A program made the position numbers and the translations under genes. From CAVYYW01 sp963772845 (GTDB taxonomy: Bacteria > Bacillota > Bacilli > Bacillales > Sporolactobacillaceae), in contig CAVYYW010000008.1 of the NCBI GenBank assembly GCA_963772845.1, positions 1 to 45,278 of the forward strand: a stretch of 45,278 bases of DNA, given 5' to 3'. This document shows, in pieces, positions 33,448-41,891 of this stretch. The notes below the pieces were generated by a model, which searched no databases, was not told the origin of the DNA, and worked only from the letters and a program-made list of their open reading frames with translations. The first letter of the stretch is position 1; the number at the start of each line of letters is the position of its first letter.

Positions 33448-34212
33448 TCAAGTCTCAATTTTCAGGTGTATATGCAGCCAGTCAATGGCGAGCTTTTCTA
33501 CATTGGGTAAATAATTCATAAAACTGTGCGGAGCTCCGTCAATCACTTCCAGTCGAGATTCCTCCGGCAAAAAAGCCATTGCTTTTCGTGAATTTTCGAG
33601 GAGCATCCGTTCTTCTTCGTCCCCGTTGCCATGAATGATAAGAACCGGGCATTGAACCGGTTCCAGAAGTTTTGCCTGATCAACTTCTTCAAAATCTTTC
33701 AGCATCTGCTGGCTGATGATCACATTTTTGCTTGGCTTCCTGGAGTTCGGTTCTGTCAAGCAGCCTTCTTCTTTTAGCTCTTTAAGCTGAGCAGGTGTAA
33801 ATTCTTTTTCCCAGTCGAAAAACATTGGACCCGTTCCAGCTCCTGTTAAAATCATGGTTTCTATCTCAGGTGTATAAGTGCTGAGACAAACCAGGCTGCC
33901 AAGACTGTGGCCATAAAAAGCAATTTTTTTATGGCCTAAGCTTGCAGCAAATGAAACACCAGCTTTAAGATCGTTAACCTGATTAGCAAGAGTGAGCGCG
34001 TCATCATCACTATCCCCACAGCCGCTGAAATCGAACTTAAGAACAGCGTACCCATGCTTATGAAAGGCTGCAGCAAACCGGTCAAATCGCCCTCTTGATG
34101 ATCTGTTGGACGTGAATCCGTGGCTCATGATAATAATTGGCGCAGTTGCTGAAGGAAAATAGTCTCCAACAAGGGTTAAACCCTTGGCGTTTTCAAAATG
34201 AACATTGATCAT
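33448..34212 (-). CDS. Alpha/beta hydrolase (serine esterase type)
   Basis: 254 residues from the ATG at 34212, where GGAGGT is well placed; the upstream ATG at 34224 overlaps that site. Oxyanion-type HGFTSNRSSR (31-40), nucleophile S103 in YGHSLGSL, acid near HGNGDEE and histidine in GAPHSFMN complete the triad. The BAAT/Aes-like family hydrolyses small esters. The natural substrate is unknown. Confidence 0.88.
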   Translation of the reverse strand: MINVHFENAKGLTLVGDYFPSATAPIIIMSHGFTSNRSSRGRFDRFAAAFHKHGYAVLKFDFSGCGDSDDDALTLANQVNDLKAGVSFAASLGHKKIAFYGHSLGSLVCLSTYTPEIETMILTGAGTGPMFFDWEKEFTPAQLKELKEEGCLTEPNSRKPSKNVIISQQMLKDFEEVDQAKLLEPVQCPVLIIHGNGDEEERMLLENSRKAMAFLPEESRLEVIDGAPHSFMNYLPNVEKLAIDWLHIHLKIET

Positions 34213-34251
34213 AGGGACCTCCATATTATTTCAGGTGCATAACCTTAAAGG

Positions 34252-35436
34252 TCATGCACCTGAATGTTCTTCTTCTGCTTCAGCTCCTAAATCTTTAGCA
34301 AAAGAAATAATGGTCTGATTAATGCGCCAGACATAATAAAGATCATGAATTAACTGCTTTTGAGAGGGCGCTGTATTTTTCTTGTTATCTGGAATTCTCT
34401 CAATTTTTTCTCTTGCTTTTTCGAGACGTTTTATTTTTTTATCTTTTCCTTTGCCGTTTAACAGCTTGCCAAGAACATCAAGGTTATGCGTTAAGCATGA
34501 CTCAATGTATTGAAGAGTTTCTTTTAACTCCTCATCCGTATTTTCGGAAAGTTGTCGGGTGGAGGATGCGACAAGATGTTTCGCATAATAATTCATGGCA
34601 TTGAGCACAGTCAGCTGACGCTCAATTCCAGAACGGCCGAGCGTTCCTGGTCTATTACGGAAAGGCTGTGCTTCGTCACGGACAGTTTGAAGACTGGCGT
34701 CCATATCCAATGCCTTATCAGCAAGACTTTCTGTCGTTGCTTCACCAAGGAAACGGTCAAGGTAGCCGTTGGTATAGTCTTTAAGGTCAGATAAAAAATC
34801 CAATGTGGCTTCAGAGACTTTATCTTTGGTTTTCATAGGCAGGACAAGTGCAGAGACGGTTAAGCCAAGTATTGCACCGATTAAGGTGTCTATTACCCGG
34901 CTGGCAAGCAGCTGCTCAGTGATTCCTCCAAGGAGAAGATCATACATAATAGCAAGCATCATGGTTATCCAAAACATCATAAGCCCATAAGAAATAGAAA
35001 AAAGGTAGAAAGCCATGAAGATACTTAGGAAAAGAAGACCGATTTCTAAGTAAATATGGCCAGCCACTAAGTGGGCCATTAAGAATCCGGCGACAGCTCC
35101 AATAAATGTCCCAACCGTCCTCTGAATCGCTTTGATCATCGTCCGTCCCACAGATTCCGTTCCCAGCAGAACCACAAAGGCGGACAAGAGAATCCAATAC
35201 TGATGGGAAGGGGAAAGAAGATAGCCAATAATAATGGATACGGCACCGGCTATAACCGCTTGGATCGCTTTCTTGGTGGAGCTCTCCATTCCACTTTTCT
35301 TACCCTGGCTTTCGTCTTCATTTTCTTCATTTTCGCTTGCGTTATTTTCTGAGTCTTCATCAGTTACATGCGGTGTGTTGTTTCTCTTCTTCCAAGTTCT
35401 TTTTTCGGGCTTCTTCCAGATTATAAATACCATCAA
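34252..35436 (-). CDS. FUSC-family membrane protein, C-terminal half
   Basis: The frame is open from 35436. It carries the second FUSC bundle (AIQAVIAGAVSIIIGYLLSPSHQYWILLSAFVVLLGTESVGRTMIKAIQRT onward, six helices) and a helical cytoplasmic tail with a Lys/Glu coiled coil (KGKDKKIKRLEKAREKIERI). Homologues such as YccS or aromatic-acid exporters have both halves in one chain of about 700-750 residues. The start region overlaps the N-terminal half in another frame, and no ribosome site precedes the inner ATG at 35289, so it is probably the rest of one gene cut by a +1 frameshift. Two coupled genes is a less likely reading. Confidence 0.72.
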   Translation of the reverse strand: MMVFIIWKKPEKRTWKKRNNTPHVTDEDSENNASENEENEDESQGKKSGMESSTKKAIQAVIAGAVSIIIGYLLSPSHQYWILLSAFVVLLGTESVGRTMIKAIQRTVGTFIGAVAGFLMAHLVAGHIYLEIGLLFLSIFMAFYLFSISYGLMMFWITMMLAIMYDLLLGGITEQLLASRVIDTLIGAILGLTVSALVLPMKTKDKVSEATLDFLSDLKDYTNGYLDRFLGEATTESLADKALDMDASLQTVRDEAQPFRNRPGTLGRSGIERQLTVLNAMNYYAKHLVASSTRQLSENTDEELKETLQYIESCLTHNLDVLGKLLNGKGKDKKIKRLEKAREKIERIPDNKKNTAPSQKQLIHDLYYVWRINQTIISFAKDLGAEAEEEHSGA

Positions 35437-36499
35437 TCACATGGTTGGCAATGGATTCAATTCTGCGAACCAGATAAAGCCAATCTTGAGTGTGTTCTTC
35501 ATTAAAATTCATTTGATTGAGCTGCTGATGAAGAGCAGCAATGGCATGCTTTGCATCTTTTAGCTGAGCACTTTCTTCAGGGGTTTGAAGCACCTCCATG
35601 TCACGTAAAGTACGAATAACGTCGTAAAGCGCTTTTCTAATAGCGTCATTCTCTAAAGCATGAAGAATTTTTAATCGTGCAACAGCCGGGAACAGGGTTT
35701 CCATCAGCATTTCAGTGTCAAATACGTATAGCCTAATCTGGTGGGCTTTCGTGCCAGGCCAGATTAATCCCGGATCTGTTGAGCCTAGTTCACCGGCAAC
35801 CATTCTGGCGTATTCGTTGAGTTTGGATACATTTCTCTCCAGACTTTTATGTCGGAAACGATTCATCTGCACATCTTCAATGACTTCCATTACTATGTTG
35901 AACGTTAAATTTGTCTGCTTGTGAAAAGAAGAAAGACAGCGTTCAAGAACGCGCTTAGGACGATCCTTAAAAATAAAAAAATTGTATGCGAAAGCGCATA
36001 GTGTCCCGACGCTAATAGCAATCAGAAGCCAAGGAAGCTGAGATCCTTTTACATGCAAAAGTGATGAAAAGTAAATGGACATAAATGCAATCATACAGAG
36101 TGAAAAATATCTGAAGCCAAATTTCTGCAGATAAAATGCCAGAAAAATAACAATGATTAATACAGCATCCGCAAGGTGAGCGATAGAATTTAAATAAGAA
36201 CCGACTGTTATGGCAAATGCACTTGAAAATGGGAGCAGCAATGTGGTAATCATTTTTTCTTTTCGAGTGGGATCATTAACCACCAGAATGCCCATCATAC
36301 CTATTACCCCGCTGAAAATGGCGGCCGTCACCTGCTTTGGTGCATAAAAGTGAACAATTATAAGCATGAGGAATACGGTGGTCATCACGCTTGAAATAAC
36401 TTTTATTCCTTGATTTAAACGCGTTAGACCAGGATCGGAAGCTCTGATCCGGTCCCACCAATGTCGTAATAAGTGGATGGCTTGTCTTTGTCTATTCAT
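35360..36499 (-). CDS. FUSC-family membrane protein, N-terminal half
   Basis: 379 residues from the ATG at 36499 (MNRQRQAIH; the TTG at 36559 has no ribosome site and lies among DnaA boxes). Six helices (FFKSC-like start, GIKVISSVMTTVFLMLIIVHFYAP and on, to about 185), then a cytoplasmic helical domain (190-370) ending EEARKKNLEEEKQHTACN. Together with the next frame it makes a FUSC efflux-type protein. An A6 run at 35400-35405 lies in the overlap where the frame change must occur. Confidence 0.78.
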   Translation of the reverse strand: MNRQRQAIHLLRHWWDRIRASDPGLTRLNQGIKVISSVMTTVFLMLIIVHFYAPKQVTAAIFSGVIGMMGILVVNDPTRKEKMITTLLLPFSSAFAITVGSYLNSIAHLADAVLIIVIFLAFYLQKFGFRYFSLCMIAFMSIYFSSLLHVKGSQLPWLLIAISVGTLCAFAYNFFIFKDRPKRVLERCLSSFHKQTNLTFNIVMEVIEDVQMNRFRHKSLERNVSKLNEYARMVAGELGSTDPGLIWPGTKAHQIRLYVFDTEMLMETLFPAVARLKILHALENDAIRKALYDVIRTLRDMEVLQTPEESAQLKDAKHAIAALHQQLNQMNFNEEHTQDWLYLVRRIESIANHVIDGIYNLEEARKKNLEEEKQHTACN

Positions 36500-36562
36500 G
36501 TAATTAATGATAATGGGAAACAGAGAACGATGCCAAAGAAAAGACTCAAGAAACTGCAAAAA

Positions 36563-36672
36563 TGTGCATATGTGGATAACTTATTATTTATCAACCCAGA
36601 TTTTGTGGATAATTTGTGTGTATAATGTGCATAACTTGGCACTTATGCACAGGTTTTGGGTTTTTCTCCACA
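36563..36672. promoter_or_regulatory. Cluster of six DnaA-box-like 9-mers
   Basis: Exact TTATCCACA (as TGTGGATAA) at 36571-36579 and 36604-36612; TTATGCACA at 36643-36651 and, inverted, at 36626-36634; near matches TGTGCATAT at 36563-36571 and TTCTCCACA at 36664-36672. It lies in the divergent gap between the FUSC gene and the P-loop gene. No dnaA or dnaN is nearby, so this is not the main origin; it resembles the DnaA-box clusters that titrate DnaA elsewhere on the B. subtilis chromosome. Confidence 0.6.
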
Positions 36673-36770
36673 TAAAAAGTAATTTAATTGTATTTGGAAG
36701 GTGAACGATCGGAAAGGTCGAATAGAATAATAGTGAGATGAAATTATCATTAAGCGGAGGTTTAAGAAAG

Positions 36771-37619
36771 ATGGCTCAGTTAATAATGGTAGAAGGCATT
36801 CCTGGATCAGGCAAATCAACAACAGCTCACTTTATTAAAAGCTATTTGGAGAATAAGGGAGAAGAAGTGGCGCTTTATCAGGAGGGGGATCTTGATCATC
36901 CCGCTGATTTCGAACGCGTTTCATATGTTACTGCACCTGAACTTGAAAACCTCTTAAACAGATGGCCAGATCATAAAGAGAGCATTCTTGAAAAAGCTGT
37001 TAAAGAAACGAATGGTTATTTACTTTCGTACGGAAAATTAGCAGAAGAGAAAAGACACACCCTCCCAAACCAACTAATAAATGAACTCATTAAATATGAT
37101 ATTTATGAAGGAAAGCTCTCAGCTGCACAGTATCAGGATCTTCTCCATAAAAATTGGCAGAGATTTGCCGATTTTCACGGAAGAGAAAGCGGTGTGATTA
37201 TTTTTGAGTGCTGCTTTCTCCAAAATCCTCTTTGTGCGCTTTTTGCAAGATTTAACCTTGGGGCTCCTGCGATAGAGAAGCACATTCTAAACCTTGAAGA
37301 GGCGGTAGAAGGGCTTCGTCCTCTGCTCATTTATTTAGATGCGAAGGATACAAAGGGCACATTGGGAAACGTAAGCAAAGAACGATCTCAGGAATGGCAG
37401 GACTTCATCATTCGTTATCACACAGGCCAGGGATATGGAAAACAGCAGAATGTGGAAGGCTTTGATGGCCTCGTGAAAGTCATGGAAGCGAGACAGAAAA
37501 TTGAACGCGGCATTCTTAATCAATTAGACATGCCAGTATTAAAATTAAGTGTTACTGAAGGAACTTGGGAAGATCGCCATGAAAAAATACAAGAATTTAT
37601 AGACATACATCATTCTTAG
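36771..37619 (+). CDS. P-loop kinase-like protein of unknown substrate
   Basis: 282 residues from the ATG at 36771, with AGCGGAGG upstream. Walker A GIPGSGKSTT (9-18) opens a thymidylate/adenylate-kinase-like fold; IIFECCFLQNPL near 143-154 takes the place of Walker B. Phosphate-transfer or NTPase activity is likely, but the substrate is unknown. It begins a three-gene run with an ABC ATPase and signal peptidase I, spaced 18 and 9 bases. Confidence 0.8.
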   Translation: MAQLIMVEGIPGSGKSTTAHFIKSYLENKGEEVALYQEGDLDHPADFERVSYVTAPELENLLNRWPDHKESILEKAVKETNGYLLSYGKLAEEKRHTLPNQLINELIKYDIYEGKLSAAQYQDLLHKNWQRFADFHGRESGVIIFECCFLQNPLCALFARFNLGAPAIEKHILNLEEAVEGLRPLLIYLDAKDTKGTLGNVSKERSQEWQDFIIRYHTGQGYGKQQNVEGFDGLVKVMEARQKIERGILNQLDMPVLKLSVTEGTWEDRHEKIQEFIDIHHS

Positions 37620-37637
37620 TGATCAGGGGGAATAGCG

Positions 37638-38348
37638 ATGGGGTTATCCATTCGGTTAAGTAATGTTGGGAAAGCATTTAAGGGTGACGGTGTCATTACA
37701 GATGCTGTTAAAGGTATAAATCTTCAATTCTTTGAAAGTGACTTTGTCTCATTAGTAGGAGCATCCGGATCAGGCAAATCGACGCTTCTCAGTCTAATCG
37801 GCACGCTTGATCAGCCAACAGAGGGCAAGATTTGTTTTGATGAGCAAGATATTGCTAGATTAGGCGGCAAAAAACTTGCCGACTTCCGATTTGAACATAT
37901 TGGGTTTATTTTTCAGCAATTTCACCTTTTGCCGACCTTAACCGTCTTGGAAAATGTTATGGCACCGCTTTTTGCCCGAAAGGTACCTTATAATAAAAAA
38001 GAAAGAGCACTTGAGCTGCTTGAGCGAGTTCAACTTTCGGATAAGAAAAATTCTCTGCCGTCACAATTATCCGGCGGTCAGCAGCAGAGGGTTGCGATTG
38101 CCCGAGCACTGATTCACGAACCAGACTGGCTTCTTGCGGACGAACCAACAGGGAATTTGGATACGGAAACGGGTGAAAGGATCTTTGAACTCCTTCAGAC
38201 ATTAAATAAAGAAAAACAATGTGGGGTTTTATTTGTCACGCACGATCCATCTCTTGCTAAGAAAGCGAACAGAACGATTGAAATGAAGGATGGACAAGTG
38301 ATTTTCGATACAGAAGTTACTTATACTGGAGAACCGGCACAAAGCTGA
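37638..38348 (+). CDS. Orphan LolD/MacB-type ABC ATPase
   Basis: 236 residues. Walker A GASGSGKST (41-49), Q-loop FIFQQFHLLPTLTVLENV, signature LSGGQQQR, Walker B LLADEPTGNLD, H-loop VTHD. The family normally pairs with an FtsX-like permease, but none is encoded beside it. It may serve a permease elsewhere, act with the neighbouring proteins, or be a remnant. GGGGGA precedes the ATG. Confidence 0.86.
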   Translation: MGLSIRLSNVGKAFKGDGVITDAVKGINLQFFESDFVSLVGASGSGKSTLLSLIGTLDQPTEGKICFDEQDIARLGGKKLADFRFEHIGFIFQQFHLLPTLTVLENVMAPLFARKVPYNKKERALELLERVQLSDKKNSLPSQLSGGQQQRVAIARALIHEPDWLLADEPTGNLDTETGERIFELLQTLNKEKQCGVLFVTHDPSLAKKANRTIEMKDGQVIFDTEVTYTGEPAQS

Positions 38349-38357
38349 AGGAGGAGC

Positions 38358-38909
38358 ATGAATTTGAAAAAAAGAGAAGGGTTGCAGTGGCTGAAAGCCT
38401 TTGTGCTTGCAGTACTGATTGCTCTATTTGTAAAACACTTTCTTTTAACGACGTATGTTGTAGAAGGCAAATCGATGATGCCATCCATTCAGGGTGGCAA
38501 TCGTCTGATTGTGAATAAAGCAGACTACCATATCACAGAGCCGCACCGCTTTGAGGTGATTATTTTCCATGCTAATAAAACAGAAGACTATGTCAAAAGG
38601 GTAATCGGCCTGCCAGGTGATAAAATTGTTTATAAGCATGATGTCTTGTATGTTAATGGAAAAGCAGTTAAAGAACCGTACCTAGATCCCTATAAGAAAA
38701 AGCTTATCAGCGGTCAGCTGACAAATGATTTTTCTTTAATGGAAGAAACCGGTCGTGCCACTGTTCCTAAAGGAAAACTCTGGGTGATGGGTGATAACAG
38801 ACAGATCAGTGATGACAGCAGAGAATTTGGTTTTGTGGATATGCACCAGGTGGTTGGGAAAGTTGATGTGCGGTTTTGGCCGGTTAATGAGGTTCAGCTT
38901 ATGCCGTAA
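38358..38909 (+). CDS. sipS: Type I signal peptidase
   Basis: 183 residues with one N-terminal membrane helix (about 11-29). Catalytic Ser39 is in EGKSMMPS and Lys80 in DYVKRVIGLPGD; the box GDNRQISDDSREFG is present. Cuts Sec and Tat signal peptides outside the membrane. The ATG at 38358 lies only three bases after AAGGAGG; the TTG at 38364 (MKKREG) is better spaced and may be the true start. The paralogue type (SipS, SipT and others) is not certain. Confidence 0.92.
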   Translation: MNLKKREGLQWLKAFVLAVLIALFVKHFLLTTYVVEGKSMMPSIQGGNRLIVNKADYHITEPHRFEVIIFHANKTEDYVKRVIGLPGDKIVYKHDVLYVNGKAVKEPYLDPYKKKLISGQLTNDFSLMEETGRATVPKGKLWVMGDNRQISDDSREFGFVDMHQVVGKVDVRFWPVNEVQLMP

Positions 38910-38928
38910 TTTATGACTTATGAAAAAC

Positions 38929-39009
38929 GCTCGCATTCTTCGTTGCTTCATCCTCGGCGGGTGCTCATGACCACCGAACGGTCACTGCGCGCCCCCTCGG
39001 AATTGCGCC
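38929..39009 (+). repeat. 81-bp direct repeat, copy 1
   Basis: Identical base for base to 39066-39146. Begins GCTCGCATTCTTCGTTGCTT and ends CTCGGAATTGCGCC; it is more GC-rich than its surroundings. Confidence 0.93.
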
Positions 39010-39065
39010 TCGAATGACAAGCGCTTTCATGGCGTCATCAACGTCAATTCAACATAAAGAAAGAT

Positions 39066-39146
39066 GCTCGCATTCTTCGTTGCTTCATCCTCGGCGGGTG
39101 CTCATGACCACCGAACGGTCACTGCGCGCCCCCTCGGAATTGCGCC
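39066..39146 (+). repeat. 81-bp direct repeat, copy 2
   Basis: Second perfect copy, 56 bases after the first. Both lie between sipS and its terminator, so they are in the 3' UTR. No ORF runs through both with a ribosome site. Confidence 0.93.
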
Positions 39147-39180
39147 GATATAAAGATATTCATTTTAAAACTGTTTGAAT

Positions 39181-39206
39181 GTCCCATTAAGTGGGGCGTT
39201 TTTTTT
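39181..39206 (+). terminator. Terminator after sipS and repeats
   Basis: GTCCCA and TGGGGC around TTAAG are followed by eight T residues. Confidence 0.78.
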
Positions 39207-39384
39207 AGTTTGAAAATTAAAGGAGATCTTTCCATGGGCGTTGTCTGAAAAGAGATGGAATTAACCATATAAATATGAGAGAATAAAAAAGATGCAATAT
39301 TCAAATGATGGCTACCTGTCAAAAAAATCTGCCATTATTGCAGACATATAATCGAGATACAGCATGAAAGAAGAGGGTGGAGAC

Positions 39385-40239
39385 ATGAAGATTCTAACAT
39401 TATTAACAACGCTTTTACTGGCGGTTTTTTTGGTTGCCGGCTGTCAGTCTTCAGATCAAAAGGCGTCTGATAATAAAACGGACAAGACTGCCGCTAAGAA
39501 AGATAGTACAAAGGACAGCAGCAAGGATCAGGCTGCTGCTGATCCGTCTGCTCCATCAGATTCAGGAGACAGCAGCACATCAGCAGCAGATGATTCAAAG
39601 GCAAATAATGAAAAGACCTCTAAAGTGGTCCAAAAAGCAATGGCTTCTATTAAGACATCATTGACTAAGCGTGCGCCAAGCTATTTGCCGGTTGACCCAA
39701 GCCAGTCGCTGACAGCGGCAGTTTCTGGAGACAGCAGCCAATATAAAATAGTTTTTTACACAACAGATCAGCCTGAAGCTGTGAACAGCGAAAAAGTGAA
39801 GGCGATGAGTGAAGATGAAGCGCTCGCTGTTTTTTCAGCGCAAACCTATCCAACAGTTGAAAAGGCAAAAGCCGCAGTAAAACCTCAGTCTGAGGCTGAC
39901 GGAAATGTGGATCTTGGACATAATATAAAGGCGACAGCCAGTTCGGACTCAAAGCAAACAAGTTTTGTATGGAACCAAGGGAATTGGACAGATCAGCTTT
40001 TTGTACCGCTTCCGCTCACCAATTTCGGACAGGAAATCGGCAAACAAATGGTGACATACCTTAATGCCAATACGCTGCCTGAACCAAAATCAAGCGGTAA
40101 AGTTTCTGTGACATATGGCAAAAACAAGCCAGATTCCGTTATCCTGTTGCAAGATGACAAGACGGTTTATACGTTAAAAACGTCCGCGGATCCTATGGAT
40201 GCACTGAAAATGGAAGTTTCACTAAAAACATATAAATAG
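39385..40239 (+). CDS. Lipoprotein with polar linker, unknown function
   Basis: 284 residues from the ATG at 39385, with GGGTGGAG upstream. Signal MKILTLLTTLLLAVFLVAGC gives acyl-Cys20. Residues 21-75 are Ser/Asp/Lys-rich linker; a folded part follows from about 80 (VVQKAMASIKTSLTKRAPSYLPV onward). No named family is recognised. Single gene with its own terminator. Confidence 0.8.
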   Translation: MKILTLLTTLLLAVFLVAGCQSSDQKASDNKTDKTAAKKDSTKDSSKDQAAADPSAPSDSGDSSTSAADDSKANNEKTSKVVQKAMASIKTSLTKRAPSYLPVDPSQSLTAAVSGDSSQYKIVFYTTDQPEAVNSEKVKAMSEDEALAVFSAQTYPTVEKAKAAVKPQSEADGNVDLGHNIKATASSDSKQTSFVWNQGNWTDQLFVPLPLTNFGQEIGKQMVTYLNANTLPEPKSSGKVSVTYGKNKPDSVILLQDDKTVYTLKTSADPMDALKMEVSLKTYK

Positions 40240-40248
40240 CATCCTGTG

Positions 40249-40283
40249 TGCCAGATTCCGAATAGGGATCTGGCATGTTTTTT
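40249..40283 (+). terminator. Terminator of lipoprotein gene
   Basis: TGCCAGAT and ATCTGGCA (with an inner TCC/GGG) around a short loop, followed by TGTTTTTTA. Confidence 0.85.
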
Positions 40284-40399
40284 ATGATGGCAGAAGCAGT
40301 AAAGGTCAAGGACGCGAAAAGTGATCCTGCTTTTTTTCAGCTCCGATTTATTGAAGCAAGCGCAGTGAGACGAACAAGATTAACTGCATCGGTTTTGTC

Positions 40400-41055
40400 A
40401 CTACAGGCCGAGCTGTCGGAAATTTCGAGAGGCCTGCGGAATCGTGGGAGACCCCTGAAAAAGTCCCCAGCAGTCGTCAAGGTTGTTGATTTCCGCTCTA
40501 GGCTGCTCTCGCTTTAATCAACGTGTTAGTGGCCAGATGATGCCCATTAAAAGTCATTTATGGTTATAGATTTTCCTTTCTCAGCTTAATCGGTACGCCC
40601 GAGATTCCGTCATGAAGAACGAAAGCGGCGGCTTAGCTTTCATAGAAGCGATGAAAAACAACAGAGGATCAAAAAGAGACAGAAATGTTCTTCATGAGAG
40701 TGAGGAAGACGTTCGGCCGTGCCAAGCGGCAAATGTCATATTTTCAAATAGTGGGCTTTTAAAGTTTATTATCCGTATTAGATTTAATCAAAGAATTGCT
40801 CGGTCTGATGCCTTGAATGGCCAATAGTTTGCTAAAGAGTGAGCTACTTTTGCCACCATTGGCCGAGCTGCCGGGAAGTGAGATACTCCTCGAAAATACT
40901 CATGCTTATTGAAAGCCAGAAATACCTGAGACTCCTCGAAAATGCTTTGCATTTTCTTCGTGCGGTGTAGAACCGAAGATGTTTATTCAAGGGCTGCGGG
41001 AACAGCGATCCAAGCGAGATCGCAGCCACCGACAAAAGGCTGTGAGTTCTCAATC
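40400..41055. repeat. Dispersed intergenic repeat copy
   Basis: Shares TTGATTTCCGCTCTAGG (40486-40502) with 45255-45271, CCTGAAAAAGTCCC with 12160, and GACTCCTCGAAAATGC and GTGAGATACTCCTCG with 12480 and, inverted, 30600. Small open frames inside have no ribosome sites. The IS remnant abuts its right end. Confidence 0.7.
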
Positions 41056-41068
41056 TCTCTTTTTTATT

Positions 41069-41836
41069 GGCTCTGTTAAAGTATGTTGTTGATATTTTCG
41101 TATGACGAACGAATGTTCTATAATGAAGTCATCAAATATGAGTTGGTGATGACCGTGAGAACAACCGATATTCTTAAAGCCATTCAAAAACTTAACCCAG
41201 CAGAAAAACATCGCTTACGAGAATATTTAATCGATGCTCTTACTGCGTCATCCTCAACAGGAACCGTTCTAGAGGAAATCTCGGAACGTAAAAATAAAGA
41301 TGGCTATCGTTGTCCTGAGTGTAAATCAGAACATATTGTTCGGTTTGGAAAGTATTCTACAATAGTCGACGGTGAAGAAGTGAAGAAACAGCGTTATCGC
41401 TGTAAATCTTGTCGAATGACTTTCACTGACCTCACCAATACGGCATTATATCGAACCCGTCATCTCAATCGTTGGATGAAGTTAATTGAATGTATGATAG
41501 AAGGTTATTCGCTTCGTAAATCAGCCGATTTGATTGGTGACGTTACTCACGTCACTTATTTTATTGGAGGTACAAGCTCCTAACGGCATTAAAGCAAATG
41601 GAACTATCAAATTTCCAAGGTATCGTAGAAATGGACGAGACCTATTTCCTTTACAGCGATTTAACGGAGTGGCTACCAAGTATCTGAACAATTATCTTGC
41701 TTGGTTTCAAGTGTTAGAGAGCATCCATCATCAGCGAAATGAAGTCACAATGAATGATGTGATAATAAAAGGGAATTTAATCCCAAATATAGAAACATAT
41801 GATACACTTAGATTATCTAAGTTTACTGTCTGAAGG
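41069..41836 (+). mobile_element. IS1595-family element remnant
   Basis: The left end GGCTCTGTTAAAGTATG at 41069 has the look of an IS1595/ISXO2-like terminal sequence. A transposase with the family's zinc ribbon follows, but no inverted copy of the left end (CTTTAACAGAGCC) is seen at the right. The element has lost its catalytic middle and its right end and cannot move by itself. Confidence 0.68.
41149..41833 (+). pseudogene. IS1595-family transposase, frameshifted and internally deleted
   Basis: From the ATG at 41149 the N-terminal zinc ribbon (CPECKSEHIV, then CKSCRMTF) and helix-turn-helix region (SLRKSADLIGDVTHVT) are intact. A frameshift at about 41555-41565 is needed to continue as FYWRYKLLTALKQMELSNF to VEMDETYFLYS, which holds the first catalytic D/E. 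A deletion near 41660 then joins directly to the family's C-terminus (FNGVATKYLNNYLAWFQVLE to TYDTLRLSKFTV). The other catalytic residues are gone. Confidence 0.78.
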
Positions 41837-41891
41837 TTTTTTTCTTTATTCTACTAAAGGGCAGTTTAATTTAAGAAGGGAGGGAAAAAAG

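Noticed and set aside
35385..35410. Programmed -1 frameshift at the A6-G heptamer
   Set aside because: The -1 frame meets a stop within a dozen codons and does not reach the second half; the required shift is +1 or -2.
36563..36672. Chromosomal replication origin
   Set aside because: No dnaA, dnaN, recF or rpmH nearby; a DnaA-box cluster is the more modest reading.
40275..40827. Open frames of 71-80 residues after the lipoprotein gene
   Set aside because: They start in the terminator or in repeat DNA, with no ribosome site and no recognisable family.
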